A program made the translations under genes and the position numbers. The notes below the pieces were generated by a model, which had not been told where the DNA came from, searched no databases, and worked only from the letters and a program-made list of their open reading frames with translations. Below, one piece after another: positions 1 to 11,492 of a DNA stretch of 64,000 nt. Each line of letters begins with the position of its first letter. Within the stretch, counting starts at the first letter, position 1. The stretch comes from Paragonimus westermani (taxonomy: Eukaryota > Platyhelminthes > Trematoda > Plagiorchiida > Troglotrematidae): NCBI GenBank assembly GCA_008508345.1, contig QNGE01000902.1, positions 136,758-200,757 on the forward strand, in the 5' to 3' direction.

Positions 1-305
1 GATCATTGCTCACAAGCGAGAGTGGTTGAGCGTTCAGATTTGATAATTCGGTAGTGCCTAATGTGAGGTCAATGGCGCAGTGGTTAACACGGTTGCCTCA
101 TGATTGGAATGGCCGGAGTTCAACTGGCGGCCGTGACAAGGATATGCATTACTGATGAGCTCTAATGAGAGCGAAACTCGAGTCTAGTGCTTGTTTTCGA
201 AAGACACCGGCTGGCTGGAAAGTCTATCTGAATGCGGAGGCTGCGATCAAATATGAGTGATGGTCAACTTGAGAACAAACACAATCCCTGACTACTCATC
301 AGTAA
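1..305 (+). mobile_element. SINE1, tRNA-derived, cut by the window edge
   Basis: The copy aligns by eye over its whole length with 40981-41291. It has an A-box-like segment TGGCGCAGTGG at 73-83 and a degenerate B box GTTCAACTG at 118-126, the internal RNA polymerase III promoter pattern of tRNA-derived SINEs. The body carries the family hallmarks GAAACTCGAGTCTAGTGC, GGCTGGCTGGAAAGTCTATC and GAGTGATGGTCAACTTG, and it ends in ACTACTCATCAGTAA. Its 5' flank lies outside the window, so an inverted tail like those of other copies cannot be tested here. Confidence 0.85.
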
Positions 306-859
306 TCTGGATCAGCGTCCGAGTAACGCTCAAGAACGGGAAAGCTAAAATATACACTGATAAAACTTGAAGGTGATAAGGTTGCTTTTGATTTCCGTTT
401 TTTACTTGAAAAATCGTTACAGCTGATACCGGTTCATTTTTTATAACTTATGCTGACTTTCGTGTTAATGTCTTTTAATCATAGTAACTCGCTCACCAAC
501 ACTGGCAAACATATTTCGTCCAACATTTTATCCGGTATTGAATGCACTCACTGCCTGAACTCGTGCAACAACTTATCCGACTAAATATACTCTAAAATGT
601 GCTGCGGCCGGTAACATTCGAATGCATCTCAACTACATGAAAATTACCATTGATTTACAGAAAAAATTGTGGGGGCTAATCGTTTTTGATCACTCATCAT
701 CAGATCACTACAATTATATATGTTCAGCGAAGTCAAAACAGTATGTAAACGAGACAATGAGGTTTAATAGAATGTTATTGGATCATGCAGAGCGTTACAC
801 AATATCCAATCCCCTATCGGCTAGTCACTCATAAATTGTCAGTTACATTTAGGAGCATG
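306..859. other. no recognisable gene
   Basis: AT-rich sequence. The only open frame (622-834, 70 codons) is short and has no recognisable motif. The right end may hold decayed upstream sequence of the PLE that becomes recognisable at about 860. Confidence 0.5.
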
Positions 860-1880
860 TCGGCCAGTCGAACACACTTCACAATACCTAACTCTGTGTT
901 GACACAACTGTTTCTACGATGAACTCTGAGAGCCCAGCTTAGGTTGTACAACGATCTCTGTCGTCAGACTGACGGATTCACAAGGGGGTCCCCACTGAGC
1001 CCATTGCTAACGGATATTTTCATAGGTAAGCTTGAACGTCAACATTGGAGTCGATCGATTAGCAGTTTGTGGTTTTGTCACTGGTACGTAAATGAGATTT
1101 TCGTTCTGTTGGCATCTGAGTGTGATCTACCTGGTCTCGGGCGCATTCCGCCATCACGCTTACTTCTGAAACGGAATCAGAAAACTCGTTTCATTTTTTA
1201 GATGTGACCTTGAATAGGTGTGTTGATGGTAGATTACAACGCTCCTTTTATCGTAAAGCAAGTCAGACCGGGCAATGCACAAATTTTAATGGTTTAGTGC
1301 CTTTAAGGCAACAACGAAACCTCGTACGCTGCCTGATCAGTAGAGCAATAAAAATTTGCTCTGCACACGCGATAGACTAGGAACTGGAAGCAGTCGCTAA
1401 CGTGTTGCGTGAAAATGACTACCCGGAACATGATTGTGACTAAGCCGGAGAGTCCGATTATCACGGTGCAGAAGAAAGATGTTTTCATCCGTCCCACTTC
1501 TAAAAGTGATATTGTAACAAGGACACTCAAATGTCGACCTTATCAGACACGTAGGGGCACATTTCTGACGGCAACACCACGTAGTTGGCACAACACCCCC
1601 TCTGCTGACTTTGAGCCTAAAAGACAAAGCTCCTATCTTTGAGCAGTCCGCTATTGTTTGCTCATTTGCCTGCTGTTGTACGGTAGAATATGTAGTTCGG
1701 ACGACCATGCGTTTGTCAAAACGATTCACAGAACACCATCCAGCGTGGCTCGTGGCACGTTCGACCAAATCCATCAACAGTACAGTCGTTGCACTTCTGG
1801 CAGATATTGATCAGCGGGTTGACCTCATTTAGATGTTCATTGTTGTTCGACCGACTACCCCTAATTGGTCATACAACGGA
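860..1880 (+). pseudogene. Penelope-like element remnant: RT plus GIY-YIG
   Basis: Dead copy of a Penelope-like retroelement, which normally encodes a reverse transcriptase (RT) followed by a GIY-YIG endonuclease. At about 860-940 the translation resembles the lead-in to the RT palm, broken by a stop. From 944 a frame reads RQTDGFTRGSPLSPLL, a decayed form of the PLE motif DGVAMGSPL, with GSPL at 986-997. The catalytic YVDD appears as YVNE at 1085-1096, so both aspartates are lost. After a stop-containing stretch the same order continues with a LDV...DG...YRK block at about 1200-1265 and a KRNLVRCL-like block at about 1312-1340. At about 1640-1830 a GIY-YIG-like region reads YVVRTTMRLSKRFTEHHPAWL with one residue-level match after another (YVGRT, EH.P.WL in family members). 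Frameshifts and stops make it a pseudogene. Family assignment is firm; borders are approximate. Confidence 0.8.
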
Positions 1881-2280
1881 TGTTGACTACGGCTGAATCG
1901 ACCGCCATTCGATTACTCAATCCGACTCTGTGCTCACACCAAATTCGTGCAAGCCATGTAATTGTCATGGCCAAAGGTCACATCATCGGTCTATATGTTC
2001 ATCTAAAGTCTAATCAATTACTGTGTGAAACAGTGAGTTGAGCCCCACACCACTCATCGTTAACACTGGTGATTTGCTCTCTGAATGAATATCCGATGGG
2101 GGCTTGGATATTGTGTAACGCTCCAATAACATTCTGTTAAACCTCTTCGTCTTGTTTACATACTGTTTTTACTCCGCTGACCCTGCATAATTGTATTGAT
2201 CTTATGATGAATTATCAAAATCAGTTGTCCTTCACAGTTTTCCAGCGCGTTTGTACCAAAATGTCACTTAGAAAGAAGTG
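1881..2280. other. no recognisable gene
   Basis: No open frame, repeat or RNA gene that I can support. It separates the PLE remnant from the RTE remnant. Confidence 0.4.
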
Positions 2281-3290
2281 ATTTAGGCGTGGCTCAGGTC
2301 TGGCCTCTTGGAAGGGATTTTGTTTTGTGTAACTGTTGGAATGACATGCCACCTGTGAAAGTGTCTGAGTTAATGTTGACTAACGAGGTTATGAATGTTG
2401 ATGACCATTTTCTCTACTTGGGTAGCTGCATCAGCTGTGGTAGAGATGTAGAGAATGAAGTAGGAACGCGTATCTCTAGTGCTGAGGCGGCATTCTTTAA
2501 GCTAAAACACGTTAAACGATGCGGAAGCATCTCTCTGAAGCTTAAGTGTCGCGTACGTGTTACTTTTCGGTGGCGAAACATGGCTGCACAAGATGGGAGA
2601 CGTGAGCAGTCTGCATATATGTGACCACCGATGTTTGGGCTCGACCGCTCGCATCGGGTGAAACCAACGAGTTGGCAACGAAGAGGTTGGGAAGGGGTAT
2701 TTGGTAGTGATCTTCAAACAACTACTATTGTTCAGTCCTTACATTTGCACGGACTTAGATGGCTAATCCGTGTGCAAGATATATCTGCCACACCGAGTAC
2801 TCTTTGCTGACACTGCAGCCGACTGGTGTAGGGTGCGAATTGAACTACTGGTAAACTTGTGTATAGAAATGAAGTCATTCACTAAAGGGTTGACCACTGT
2901 TGGTCGGGTTGATCTCTCAGGCTGGGTACCTCGCGATTCACAGAGTCGGCGACTAGACACATTAAGTGAGGCGACGGCCAATCGAGCCCAGTGACGTGAA
3001 ATTTGTCATTGTTCGGCTTATTTGTCTGTGAAGTAGGCGTATTTAGTAACGCGGGGCTCTGAAAGCCGTGAGAAGGCTATCTTGCTAATGACACCTTACT
3101 TTAACTTACAGCTCGGTTTTTTGTCTGCATAGTTCAAACTCTCTGACGTTGGTTCTTTGAGAATAGCAGTAGTGGTTTCTTAGTAGCGTTAGGTCCCTTC
3201 CTCTCCTGTTTCATTTTTCTTCGTGTCCAGGGCTTACTTGATCGTGTGGCAGTTAAGCATCAGTCTGATGATGGACTTGTCTGATGTGTT
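2281..3290 (+). pseudogene. RTE-type LINE remnant, C-terminal RT region and 3' end
   Basis: Remnant of the 3' part of an RTE non-LTR retrotransposon. The frame at 2289-2624 contains FLYLGSCISCGRDVENEVGT, matching the conserved YLGS.IS.GG..E...RI segment after the RT core in flatworm RTE elements. Further on, with frameshifts, comes the arginine/histidine-rich stretch DHRCLGSTARIGW-like (about 2620-2660), then LRWL..V at about 2755. From about 2960 it aligns by eye with 6800-7131 through the 3' untranslated region, including the shared phrase GTGGCAGTTAAGCATCAGT near 3247-3265, and it ends in TGATGATGG. RTE elements typically end in short tandem repeats, which fits. The 5' part (endonuclease, RT catalytic core) is absent: a 5'-truncated, decayed insertion. 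Confidence 0.75.
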
Positions 3291-5359
3291 TTGTCAGCAG
3301 TGCGGTATATTTTCTTTCTGGCTAATATCTCCTAACAATCTTGAGAATACAGAACACACTAACTGATTTACATGGAACTTGTTAATTGTGTCCCCCAATA
3401 ACCATAGAATTTCTCCGTTGATCTGTTTAGATAATTCAGTTCCAATAGTCCCCGTTTCAACACCAATGAGAAATCTCAACAACAGTAGTCGATTGTTAAG
3501 TAGAGATTGCCCCAATGCACGTTTTCGTTCTGTGAATATTTGGTGGATCTGTGTAAATCACGCGTTATGGCTAAGATTAGGTAACTTGCATGGTACATGG
3601 TTTTGCGAAATATCAATCTGTTCAACCCAGGGTTGTGACTTCTCTCCTTTTCAGAAGAATTCTCATCGTCCACAGTGTTTTTGAGTGTGGATAATCTGCT
3701 TGGTTGTCTGTACTTGATGTTCGGTTCAAATTAGTCGTTTTAGCGAGTCTTTATTTCCCCATTGTTGGTTTTCCTCCCTCTTTACGACCACAGGTCCATT
3801 CATATATTTCAATCAAATCGACGTTCCTTCTGATTCACTTCGCTTGTTTCAGATCGTTCATCTGCGCAATTTTACGTATCCATTTCACAAATCAAATCCT
3901 TTTCAAAACTTTTTTTCTGAGTTCCTAGCTAAACTTTGTCAGATTATCCAACTATATCTTTGCTAAGTTTGTGTCACGCTCCAAAACCTTTTTTCATTTA
4001 AGGTAGTCTTATCTTCTACGCTATTCACAACAAAGATTCTGTGCACACCTTCACTTTTCACAAATTGGGGCGTGATTTCGTTTCCCCATATTTCTGTGCT
4101 ATCTGATTTTCCGGTCGCTTTTGCCGTTTTCTGGCATGATGACCCGATAACAGATGATATTATGTACCAGAGTCTGGGTCACGCAAGACTTTAAAAATAA
4201 CATCCTTCCAGATTCGATAAGCAGGTGTCCAAACTGAATGTTTTGAAATTTATTTCATACACTGACTGTTCAGTCGTGTGAACCACAAACCGCACCGTTT
4301 ATCTCAGGACGCTTCGCTCAATTTTAACCGACTGTTCTCTTTTAATGAATTGCTTTTAGTCTTTGTAACGTTTGGTTAATCACATCTGAAAAGTGGATTT
4401 GTGCTAACGAAACAGACAGAAATCATTGTGGTGGGAAGGAATTGACTTCAAAGATGTACCATACATCTGATGTTCTGGTGCTTCGGCACAACTTTTTGAA
4501 GTAGCACCGGGTTCACTTCTTGCCTGAGTTTAATCGATTGGCCTGACGGGACTTACTCAAGTGTGTGACTCGGAGCCTCATTCTCCTCTCAACTTTGTTA
4601 CAGACGTTTTAGCAATTAGACCAGTTTATGTTCATAATGTGCGAATCTCCGAAACTGGCTTACAGGAGAAACAGTTCTTCAATGCTACACAGAAATAGGA
4701 ACTATCGATCGCAGTTTGTTGTTTCTTGGCCAAGTTACTCGTTAGGACAGCATGTGCTCTGTGTTCTTTATTTGTGGACCACACCTCTTCATTTCAGTCC
4801 AGTTGTACGGTAGTTTTAGGCGTTTTGCTTGCCTACGCTCGTTGGAATGTATGGTTCTGTTGTGTAAGCGCCCTCGCGTCTTTTATCATTCCTCAGTCTC
4901 CTTGACCAGTTGCTCGGACTTCATGCAATTTTCCTCGATGTTTGCGTAACACATTGCTGTATGTTAGTAATTTAACCCAACCTCCCTCATGTGATAAGCA
5001 TCTAACATCGAGTCCACTTCGTGATTCAATAATTGTTGTATGCCGTCACCCCCTTCCGTTGATAGGTGATTCTCAAGTGGTCATAACCACAAGGGCTGAA
5101 CACTGAACTGGTTTTATTGCGTTGGATATCTGCACTGTCAAGCGTGTGTGCATGTAGTCTGGACTGGTTCAAACTCATTCTGGCTGTTGGTACGTGAGAC
5201 AAACAGGTGGAGTTTGTTTTGTCTGGGCTTCCCTCATCTACGTAATGTCTAATGGACGACATTCATTTTGTCTTGTTCAAACCAACTGTTCAAATATAGG
5301 TTGAACGCCACTCACAATCAATCGCAGCTCGGCTCGACGGTTGCATTCGCTCTGGTAGA
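3291..5359. other. no recognisable gene
   Basis: About 2 kb of AT-rich sequence with pyrimidine-rich runs. The short frames in it (up to 101 codons, at 3379-3684) show no family motifs, their two strands are equally open, and none is flanked by a convincing splice pair. I see no SINE or retroelement signature here. Confidence 0.45.
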
Positions 5360-7131
5360 CTGGATTCCTGTTAACAGTAGCCTTTGTACCCTCCGTTTGG
5401 TAGGTTCACTTAAGACCAGCTCTGGGCGCAAAACTTTCAGAAGTCTTTTCATTGTCTGCTTACACTCCAGCTGACTGCAGTGACGTTGGCGTCAAGGGCG
5501 TTTCTTACTCGGATCTGGCCGCTCTCCTTTGGTCGACGCCTGTTTGTGACACAGTCATCCTGGCCAAAGATATGAACGCCCATGTCGGCCATCTTTGTGA
5601 ATTCGAGTCTTGTTTAAGTGGAAGGTTTGGGATAGCATCGCATCGCTCAGATAATGGCTGGCAATTGTTGTAGTTATACACAGAGTATAAGCTATCGTTA
5701 GCTAGCACTAGTTTTAGGCATCGTGCACGTCATTGTTACACTTGACGTCCTCCTTCCCCGAATCAGACCTACTCTCAGATAACCCGCAAAGCTGTTGGTT
5801 ATAGGTAGCGGCGTTCCATTCAAGAGTGTCGTTCTTATTGAACCACATATTTGGGTTCGGACCAAGCGTTAGTACGTTGCCTTTCCGTTTCTACTTTTGC
5901 TCGGCAAAGACCCCGCCGACAGCAACGACTGGCGACTGAGAAACCGGATATGCCATCGGTGCAGCATAAGTATCAAACTAGCTTAGAAAGCCGCCGTAGT
6001 AGTTCACACTCCAAAGTTCCTAATAATTGCTGGACCCAGATCTCACAAGCTATTCATGAAGGAGGTACTGTAACATGCGGCGCGGAGTTACATGGGATGA
6101 ACAGACATTGGGTCTCTGAGAAACCACTGGATTTGTTAGAAGTCAGACGGGACATTCCTCCTAGCATTTCATATAGCAAGTCTACGACAGATATCCCTAA
6201 GAAGCTGGAACAAAGTCTAAAGGCTGGTCGTGAGGCTTGGTTAGTGGAAAAAGTTAAGGAAGTGGAGACCTCTTTTGCTTCTAGAAGCACCAACAAACTG
6301 TTTAAGCTGGTCCGTGCCACTGGTCCCAGGCGACTGTCTGTCAGTGAAGCTGTCAACTAGGCGGATGGCACATTCATTTGTAGTCAGTCCAGAAGGTTGA
6401 AGAGTTGAGGACGTGAACCGTCTTCAATTATTTGACCACCGACGTCTGCATGCAATCGCTCGTATCGGGTGGCACCAGCGAGTAAGAAACGAAGAGATTA
6501 GGAAGCGGGTATTTGACACTGATTGCCAGACGACTTCTTTCGTTCAATCTTTATCTTTGCACACACTCACATGGTTAGGTTATATGCTATGAATGCCAGC
6601 TAGTCATCTGTCACACCGAACACTCTGCTGACCCTGAAGCCGACTGGCGCAAGGTGCAAAGTGGACAAATGATGACCTGGCATAGACAAATAACCGTTCA
6701 TCAAGAGGTTGGCCATTGCAGGTGAAGTTCGTTTTCCGGGCTTCGGACCACGCGACTCACAGAGTCGGGGGCTAGAGACGTTAAGTGAGGCAACGGTCAA
6801 TCGATCTCATTGGCGTGAATGTTGTCGTTGCTTGGCCGAGTTGTTTGTGAAGTGAGTGTATTTACCGACGCGGGGCAGTGAAATCTGTGAGGATGCTTAC
6901 TTACTACTTACTTTCACTTATAGCTCAGGGTTTTGTCTACCGGGTGTATACACCTTGATGTTGAATGTTTGAACATGGTTGTAGCTGTTTTTCAGTAGTT
7001 AGGTCCCTCCCCCGTCCTTTTCTTTATTTCGTTTTCTTTCAACACAGGGGGTGCTTTTTCCATAGTTGTGTGGCAGTTAAGCATCAGTGAGAATCTTTGA
7101 TGTATTGCTGTCTGTTTTGATGACGATGATG
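5360..7131 (+). pseudogene. RTE-type LINE, internally deleted (endonuclease joined to C-terminal tail)
   Basis: Second RTE copy. The frame from 5452 reads SAYTPADCSDVGVK and then VILAKDMNAHVG (5560-5589) and RFGIASHRSDNGWQLL. These match the apurinic endonuclease domain of RTE ORFs, with the family's GDMNA present as KDMNA. A frameshifted continuation to about 5860 and the frame 5851-6360 (GSDQALV; FKLVRATGPRR at 6301-6333) cover the end of the endonuclease and the linker before the RT. At about 6395 the sequence jumps to the post-RT tail: RLQLFDHRRLHA-like at about 6421 and a WLGY-like block near 6570. The 3' untranslated region is shared with 2960-3290 and 11185-11492 and ends in GATGACGATGATG at 7131. 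The whole catalytic RT core is missing, so this copy could not self-mobilise. Confidence 0.8.
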
Positions 7132-7345
7132 CAACCCTCGCATTCACGTGGACATTTCAATCAACTTTCTTCAATAATGTAAGCCTTAGACGCGAATTTT
7201 GCTCTTGTCAGAGTTCCTCGCTGGTACATATCCTTGCCACGGCCTGAAGTTGAACTCTAGTCATGCTTTCATGAGGCCGACCACCGCGCTGTTGAACCTA
7301 CATTGGACGCCACCGAATTATCATATGCAAAAGCCCAACCACAGC
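7132..7345 (-). mobile_element. SINE1 fragment, decayed
   Basis: On the minus strand it aligns with the SINE1 head and body: CATATCCTTGCCACGGCC, GAAGTTGAACTC (degenerate B box) and CATGAGG...GTTGAACC...CACC...GAATTATCA, in the same order as the reverse complement of 41000-41215. The tail end abuts the GATG-repeat 3' end of the RTE copy at 7131, so either the RTE inserted next to or into the SINE, or the SINE tail was lost. Confidence 0.6.
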
Positions 7346-8300
7346 CGCCTGTGAATAGCGCTCTGGCCGCGTTGTATTTACTTTCTGGGCATTTCGACTG
7401 ATCCCACCGGTTGCAATCCACGGACTGCGCTTAATAGGCATGCATCAATTCAAGTAGACGCAAAATAGAAACAAATCGTTGATTGGAATAAAGACAGCTC
7501 ATCCGTGTGGCTACTCAGTCGTATGGGTCTGTTGTCCGTATGCCGAACAACTTTGTCATTTGGTTGATCAATCTTAATTTCGTCACTTCGTCTGCGGTTG
7601 CAACAGCACATTTTGGTCTACGTTTGAATGAGGGTACCTACATTTTCACCTTTATGTGGTAATGTTGTGTATTCGGGTTCTTGAGCAGCTGTTTCTAGCG
7701 CTTACCGCGTGTTATGTTGCCCACTCAATAAATATACTTTGCCTTTTGTTGAAACTTGGGCAATACACCATTATATACCCGTTCTTTGCGGTTTTAAGGG
7801 TAGCTAGTCTTGAGCTTCGAGTATTGATTTGAGTTATTAGTATCATCATTTTCGTTATTATTCCAATCTTCTAGTTGTGCGGTGCACACAGGTGTGATTT
7901 CTTCCTCACCTTTACGATAGCGTACAAACCTTGTCTTGAATGTTTCTCCCAGACTGCCAATCAGCCTTCGCATATTGCCGGTTGTGTCACTGTTACACCG
8001 ATGTAGAATGCACTGTTAGTTGCTTGCTTGACCTGTTTACAATTTCAATTTGTTCCGATTCAAGTAATCAATCTGGGTGCCACAGTGAACAGATCTTTAT
8101 GTTTCGCTCTCTCGCACACCTCTTTGTCCATCCGAGCCTTTACCATTGCGACAAAGCACGCTCACTGTCGAACTCACGCCGGTCCTGGTCATATCTGAAC
8201 CTTTGGACATTGTGTCACTTTCGACGAAATTTGAATCCTACACTTTCGTCTTGCAAATCAGACCCCCTATCCAGAGGACCACCGGTCCACTTAACTTTGC
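7346..8300. other. no recognisable gene
   Basis: An open frame of 131 codons (7940-8335, +) is cysteine/serine/leucine-rich without any family motif. I regard it as chance, and its 3' end overlaps the first exon of the model at 8301-8935. No repeat recognised. Confidence 0.4.
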
Positions 8301-8935
8301 ATGAGCATGAAGAACTTGGGGTCATTAGTGTTTGATCTATTTGGTGACAATCTGTTTGGCTGAATTTCCTTGCACTTGATTCAATCACTAGGTCATGGTT
8401 TCATTAAGATGCATTTGTTTTGCTTTTAGGCAGGCAGTCCACCTTGATCGATTTTGTCTTTGTTTTACCGTAACATGTAGGTGAAAGTTGGATTCAAATC
8501 GACTTCCTCCGTGTTCCTGTTTGAAGATCATTCGACTACCACGTTTGATGTGTAACTTGTAAACTGTAATGGTGATCATCTTTAACTTCATGGAATAGTC
8601 ACAATCAATAAAATCTGGAAAAATAAGTAGTGATTTGTGACCAGGATAGAAACCTTAAATGACCGCACACGTGAAAATCAGTGCCCGTATCGGGATCTAG
8701 TTAGGGATGCAGAACCATATTTTGACGAATTCAAATGTTGGGGTAAGTTATTGTTTTCGATGTAAACTTTTCACACAGTACAATTGATGAAAAACAGGGA
8801 ATACCACTAAAGCGTGACAAATGTTTAAGGATCTTGCGAAAAGTGTGATTTTCTTTAACAGTAAATCAGGGCAGAAAACTGGTGAACCGTACACTCAATG
8901 AGGAACACATACTGAAAAATCGACTGACTAACTGA
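8301..8935 (+). CDS. candidate four-exon small-protein gene, function unknown
   Basis: Hand-built model. Exons are 8301-8343, 8438-8480, 8645-8742 and 8862-8935, each bounded by GT and AG, with phases that agree and a total of 258 nt (85 residues plus stop). It begins MSMKNLGSLVF and ends with TGA at 8933-8935. Best-supported parts: the third intron has donor GGTAAGTT and acceptor TTTCTTTAACAG; the second exon follows TTGCTTTTAGGCAGGCAG and ends AG before GTGAAAG. The third exon encodes ENQCPYRDLVRDAEPYFDEF, the last a basic NQGRKLVNRTLNEEH. The alternative acceptor at 8429 instead of 8437 would also keep the later frame open but not the join to the first exon. The first donor and the third-exon acceptor are weak. 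I do not recognise the protein; it is cysteine-containing and may be the end of a longer gene. Short exons can be assembled by chance, so confidence is low. Confidence 0.28.
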
Positions 8936-10350
8936 CGTGGAACGGTGAGTACCTTCAAACACCGGTCAACACGATGGCTTCCTGGCTTTGTTGAAAACAT
9001 TGTTACTATGAACTGGCCATACACGCGATGGTATTTTAGTTCTGAAAGGTTTTGCTTGAGTATTGTTGTTTGCGTATGGGGAGAGGGAATGAAAACTGAT
9101 CGATTTGGATGTATACAATGAGTGTAAGAAAAGATTCTTGGTTAACAGTGCGTTTCTAAGGCTCTTTCAGGATTACTGTGTTATCTTATGGGCTTGCATG
9201 CTTTTTGAGTGAATGGAGCTTCGTTCAAGCGTACGCAGGCTGCCGTTTATCGGTGATACGATCTAATGTGGGTCTCATCTGATAGTACGCTTTCGTTTAA
9301 GATGCTTAGTCCTGAAGATGGGGGAGCACTGTATTGTAGATGCCTTGGAAATCTTTCCGAATCTGCCACCCTGTTGTTTCTTTTCTGCAGATCTAGTGAG
9401 AGGCGATTTACTGATTGCACAACTTATTGAGCTAAAGACAAATTGTTTTAGGTGCCTGACAAGATGACGTTCTGTTTGATGAAGGCTTCTAGAGTCATTG
9501 TAGTGAGATTTTCAACCCCCTGAACTTCCGTTCTGGTGTTTTCGGCCCAGCAAACTCTTTGATTGTTGGGGTTGATGGCAATTCAAAGATATACAAGGGG
9601 AAAGTGCAAGAGCACATTACTCACGCATTCGTCGTTGATTGACACAATTGACGGATTATAAGACGGGGTTTACGGATGCTATGTCAGATTTACATTCAGT
9701 TCGTCGTCAGCAATGGCCGCCGTTCAATGTGGAGGTCTTGAAGGCGTTTGATTAAATCACCGGCCTCCGCTTGCTCGAAGCGATGATGAGCGTTTTGGCA
9801 GAGAATTGCGCGGTGTGTACGCCACTAGACCTTTTCTTTCATGGGGCATCCATTTCGTCGTTACTGTTTTCTCATCGTCAATTCATATTTGTTCTGAAAA
9901 GAACCTCGTCATTCTCGCTGAGTGAGTTTGCTGCCATTGACGTACATTACTTAAGGGTACAACGAAGGGGCAAAATAATAGAATAGTCTGTGTCTCTCTG
10001 TTCCGATTAAAGAACTTGTTAGTAACGGACCCTTTACCCCCCCCCTCTGTTAACCTCAAACCGCTAAAAACATTTCTGCTATCAAACCTTTTCCCATCAA
10101 ATTTTTTGTCAATTCCGACTTGTTTGTCGAACCTTCCGATCAATGGCCGGTGAAACCAATTGTTAATTTAATTCGTTTCCCTCAATCTTATACAGACCTA
10201 CCAAGGCTGGAGAATAGTGCCTGCCTAACTACAGTATTAGCTACTAAAACACTAAACGTCAGAATCACATTACCATCTATTACAGTGACATAACAGTCTA
10301 TTGTATTTTACATGAAGTGAATACTGATTCGCACAGAATCTTCAACACAC
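8936..10350. other. no recognisable gene
   Basis: No supported coding region or repeat. A run of nine C occurs at about 10033-10041. Short frames at 9771-9986 (+) and 9883-10143 (-) overlap each other and show no motif. Confidence 0.4.
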
Positions 10351-10351
10351 C

Positions 10352-10380
10352 GTACCATATGCTGTCAACGTATATGGTAC
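10352..10380. repeat. short inverted repeat (9-bp stem)
   Basis: GTACCATAT at 10352-10360 is the perfect reverse complement of ATATGGTAC at 10372-10380, with an 11-nt spacer. No neighbouring gene suggests a role; it may be chance. Confidence 0.5.
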
Positions 10381-10939
10381 ACCAAACAACTGCGAACTAT
10401 TTCAGAGCACAATTCTTTGTCCTCTTCGTATGTGAAACGAGACTTGAACTTGGCGCGGTGCCGGAGCTTGTCCGTCCCGAAGATTTATTGGAATAAAGTG
10501 GATGGTGTGATGTCCACATCGATACAGCCACTCCTGTTAGGCGGGTTAATGAGTTTTAGTTTTGACATCCAACTCTCCCAGGTCATTTGTAAAGCAAGCC
10601 ACATAAACATTTGGCATCGTGTTTCGTCAGTATTTTATCTCAAAGAAATCGTTGAAACCGTTAGATACCAGACGAAACATACCTTCTCGCAGTTTCTATG
10701 ACAAGTTTAGGTGGGTTGTGATTATGAAGCTGTGGTGTGAGGTGTGGCTAACAGGGAAAAGTAAAGAAATGCTTTAAGGAAACTTGATAGACTGTTCAAA
10801 CTTATCCAGGGTCTCTGTCTGTCTATGAATCTAGCAGCGCTATTTCATAGTAATTCCCGAAGGTTAGGGCACTGAGCGGAACACTTCAAGGGCCAATTGA
10901 AGTGGCCTCTTGCTTCTACCATGTTAGCACCATAAACTT

Positions 10940-11060
10940 ACAATGCAGCGTCCTGGTAGGTGGATTTAGAATCACTTTCTAAAGCTGACTCCGAGACTGC
11001 ATTTTGATTCTCCATCGCAGTTGGACTGTTGATCCAGGTGATTTCATGCCAACACTTTTC
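10940..11060 (-). CDS. candidate coding segment, possibly repeat-derived
   Basis: On the minus strand an open stretch reads FFEKCWHEITWINSPTAMEN and continues with QNAVSESALESDSKSTYQD, before GCATT and a good donor-like GTAAGTTT at about 10939-10932. The composition is protein-like (no stop over about 45 codons, few low-complexity residues). It contains an internal ATG in a fair start context. No acceptor or downstream exon could be matched. It lies next to the RTE 3' fragment at 11185 but in opposite orientation, so it could be a piece of another retroelement. I do not recognise it. Confidence 0.22.
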
Positions 11061-11184
11061 AAAGAACGTCGGAATGCTTTACTCGACGCCTTGACTCAGT
11101 TATTTCAAATTATGCGCACGTCAGAGAACATCTCTGTTTCACACCTCTAGTGGCTTAAAACATAAGGTAATATGGCAGTTATTC

Positions 11185-11492
11185 GGACTCAAATGCGTGA
11201 ATGTTCATATTGTTTGGCTGAATTGCCTATTGAGTAAGTATACGTAATTGGGCTGAGCATTTGAAGCCGTGACGAAGCGTATGATAACGTACTTTCATGT
11301 ATAACTCGGTTGTCTGTTTTCGATGTGTAAGTAGCTTCATGGTGAATGTTCGATTATGACCACCTGTTTTTACTGATCAGGTGCCTTCTCATTCTATTTT
11401 TGGATAGGGTTTGCTCTTCTATTCACAGTTGTATGGCAGTTAAGCGTCAGGTTGAATGATCCGTTTATTGCTGGTTCTTGATGATGATGATG
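11185..11492 (+). mobile_element. RTE-type LINE 3' end, third copy
   Basis: A 5'-truncated copy that consists only of the 3' untranslated region seen at 2960-3290 and 6800-7131. Shared landmarks in order: GCGTGAATGTT, TTGGCTGAATTG, GAGTAAGTATACG, TATAACTCGG, GTATGGCAGTTAAGCGTCAG, and a terminal GATGATGATGATG ending at 11492. Because all three copies finish in GATG units, this is the true 3' end of the family. Confidence 0.75.

Noticed and set aside
1397..1777. 126-codon minus-strand frame
   Set aside because: It lies antisense to the PLE remnant, whose plus-strand translation shows real RT and GIY-YIG motifs.
7940..8335. 131-codon open frame, plus strand
   Set aside because: Rich in Cys, Ser and Leu without any motif, no splice context, and within the length range expected by chance across six frames of 64 kb.
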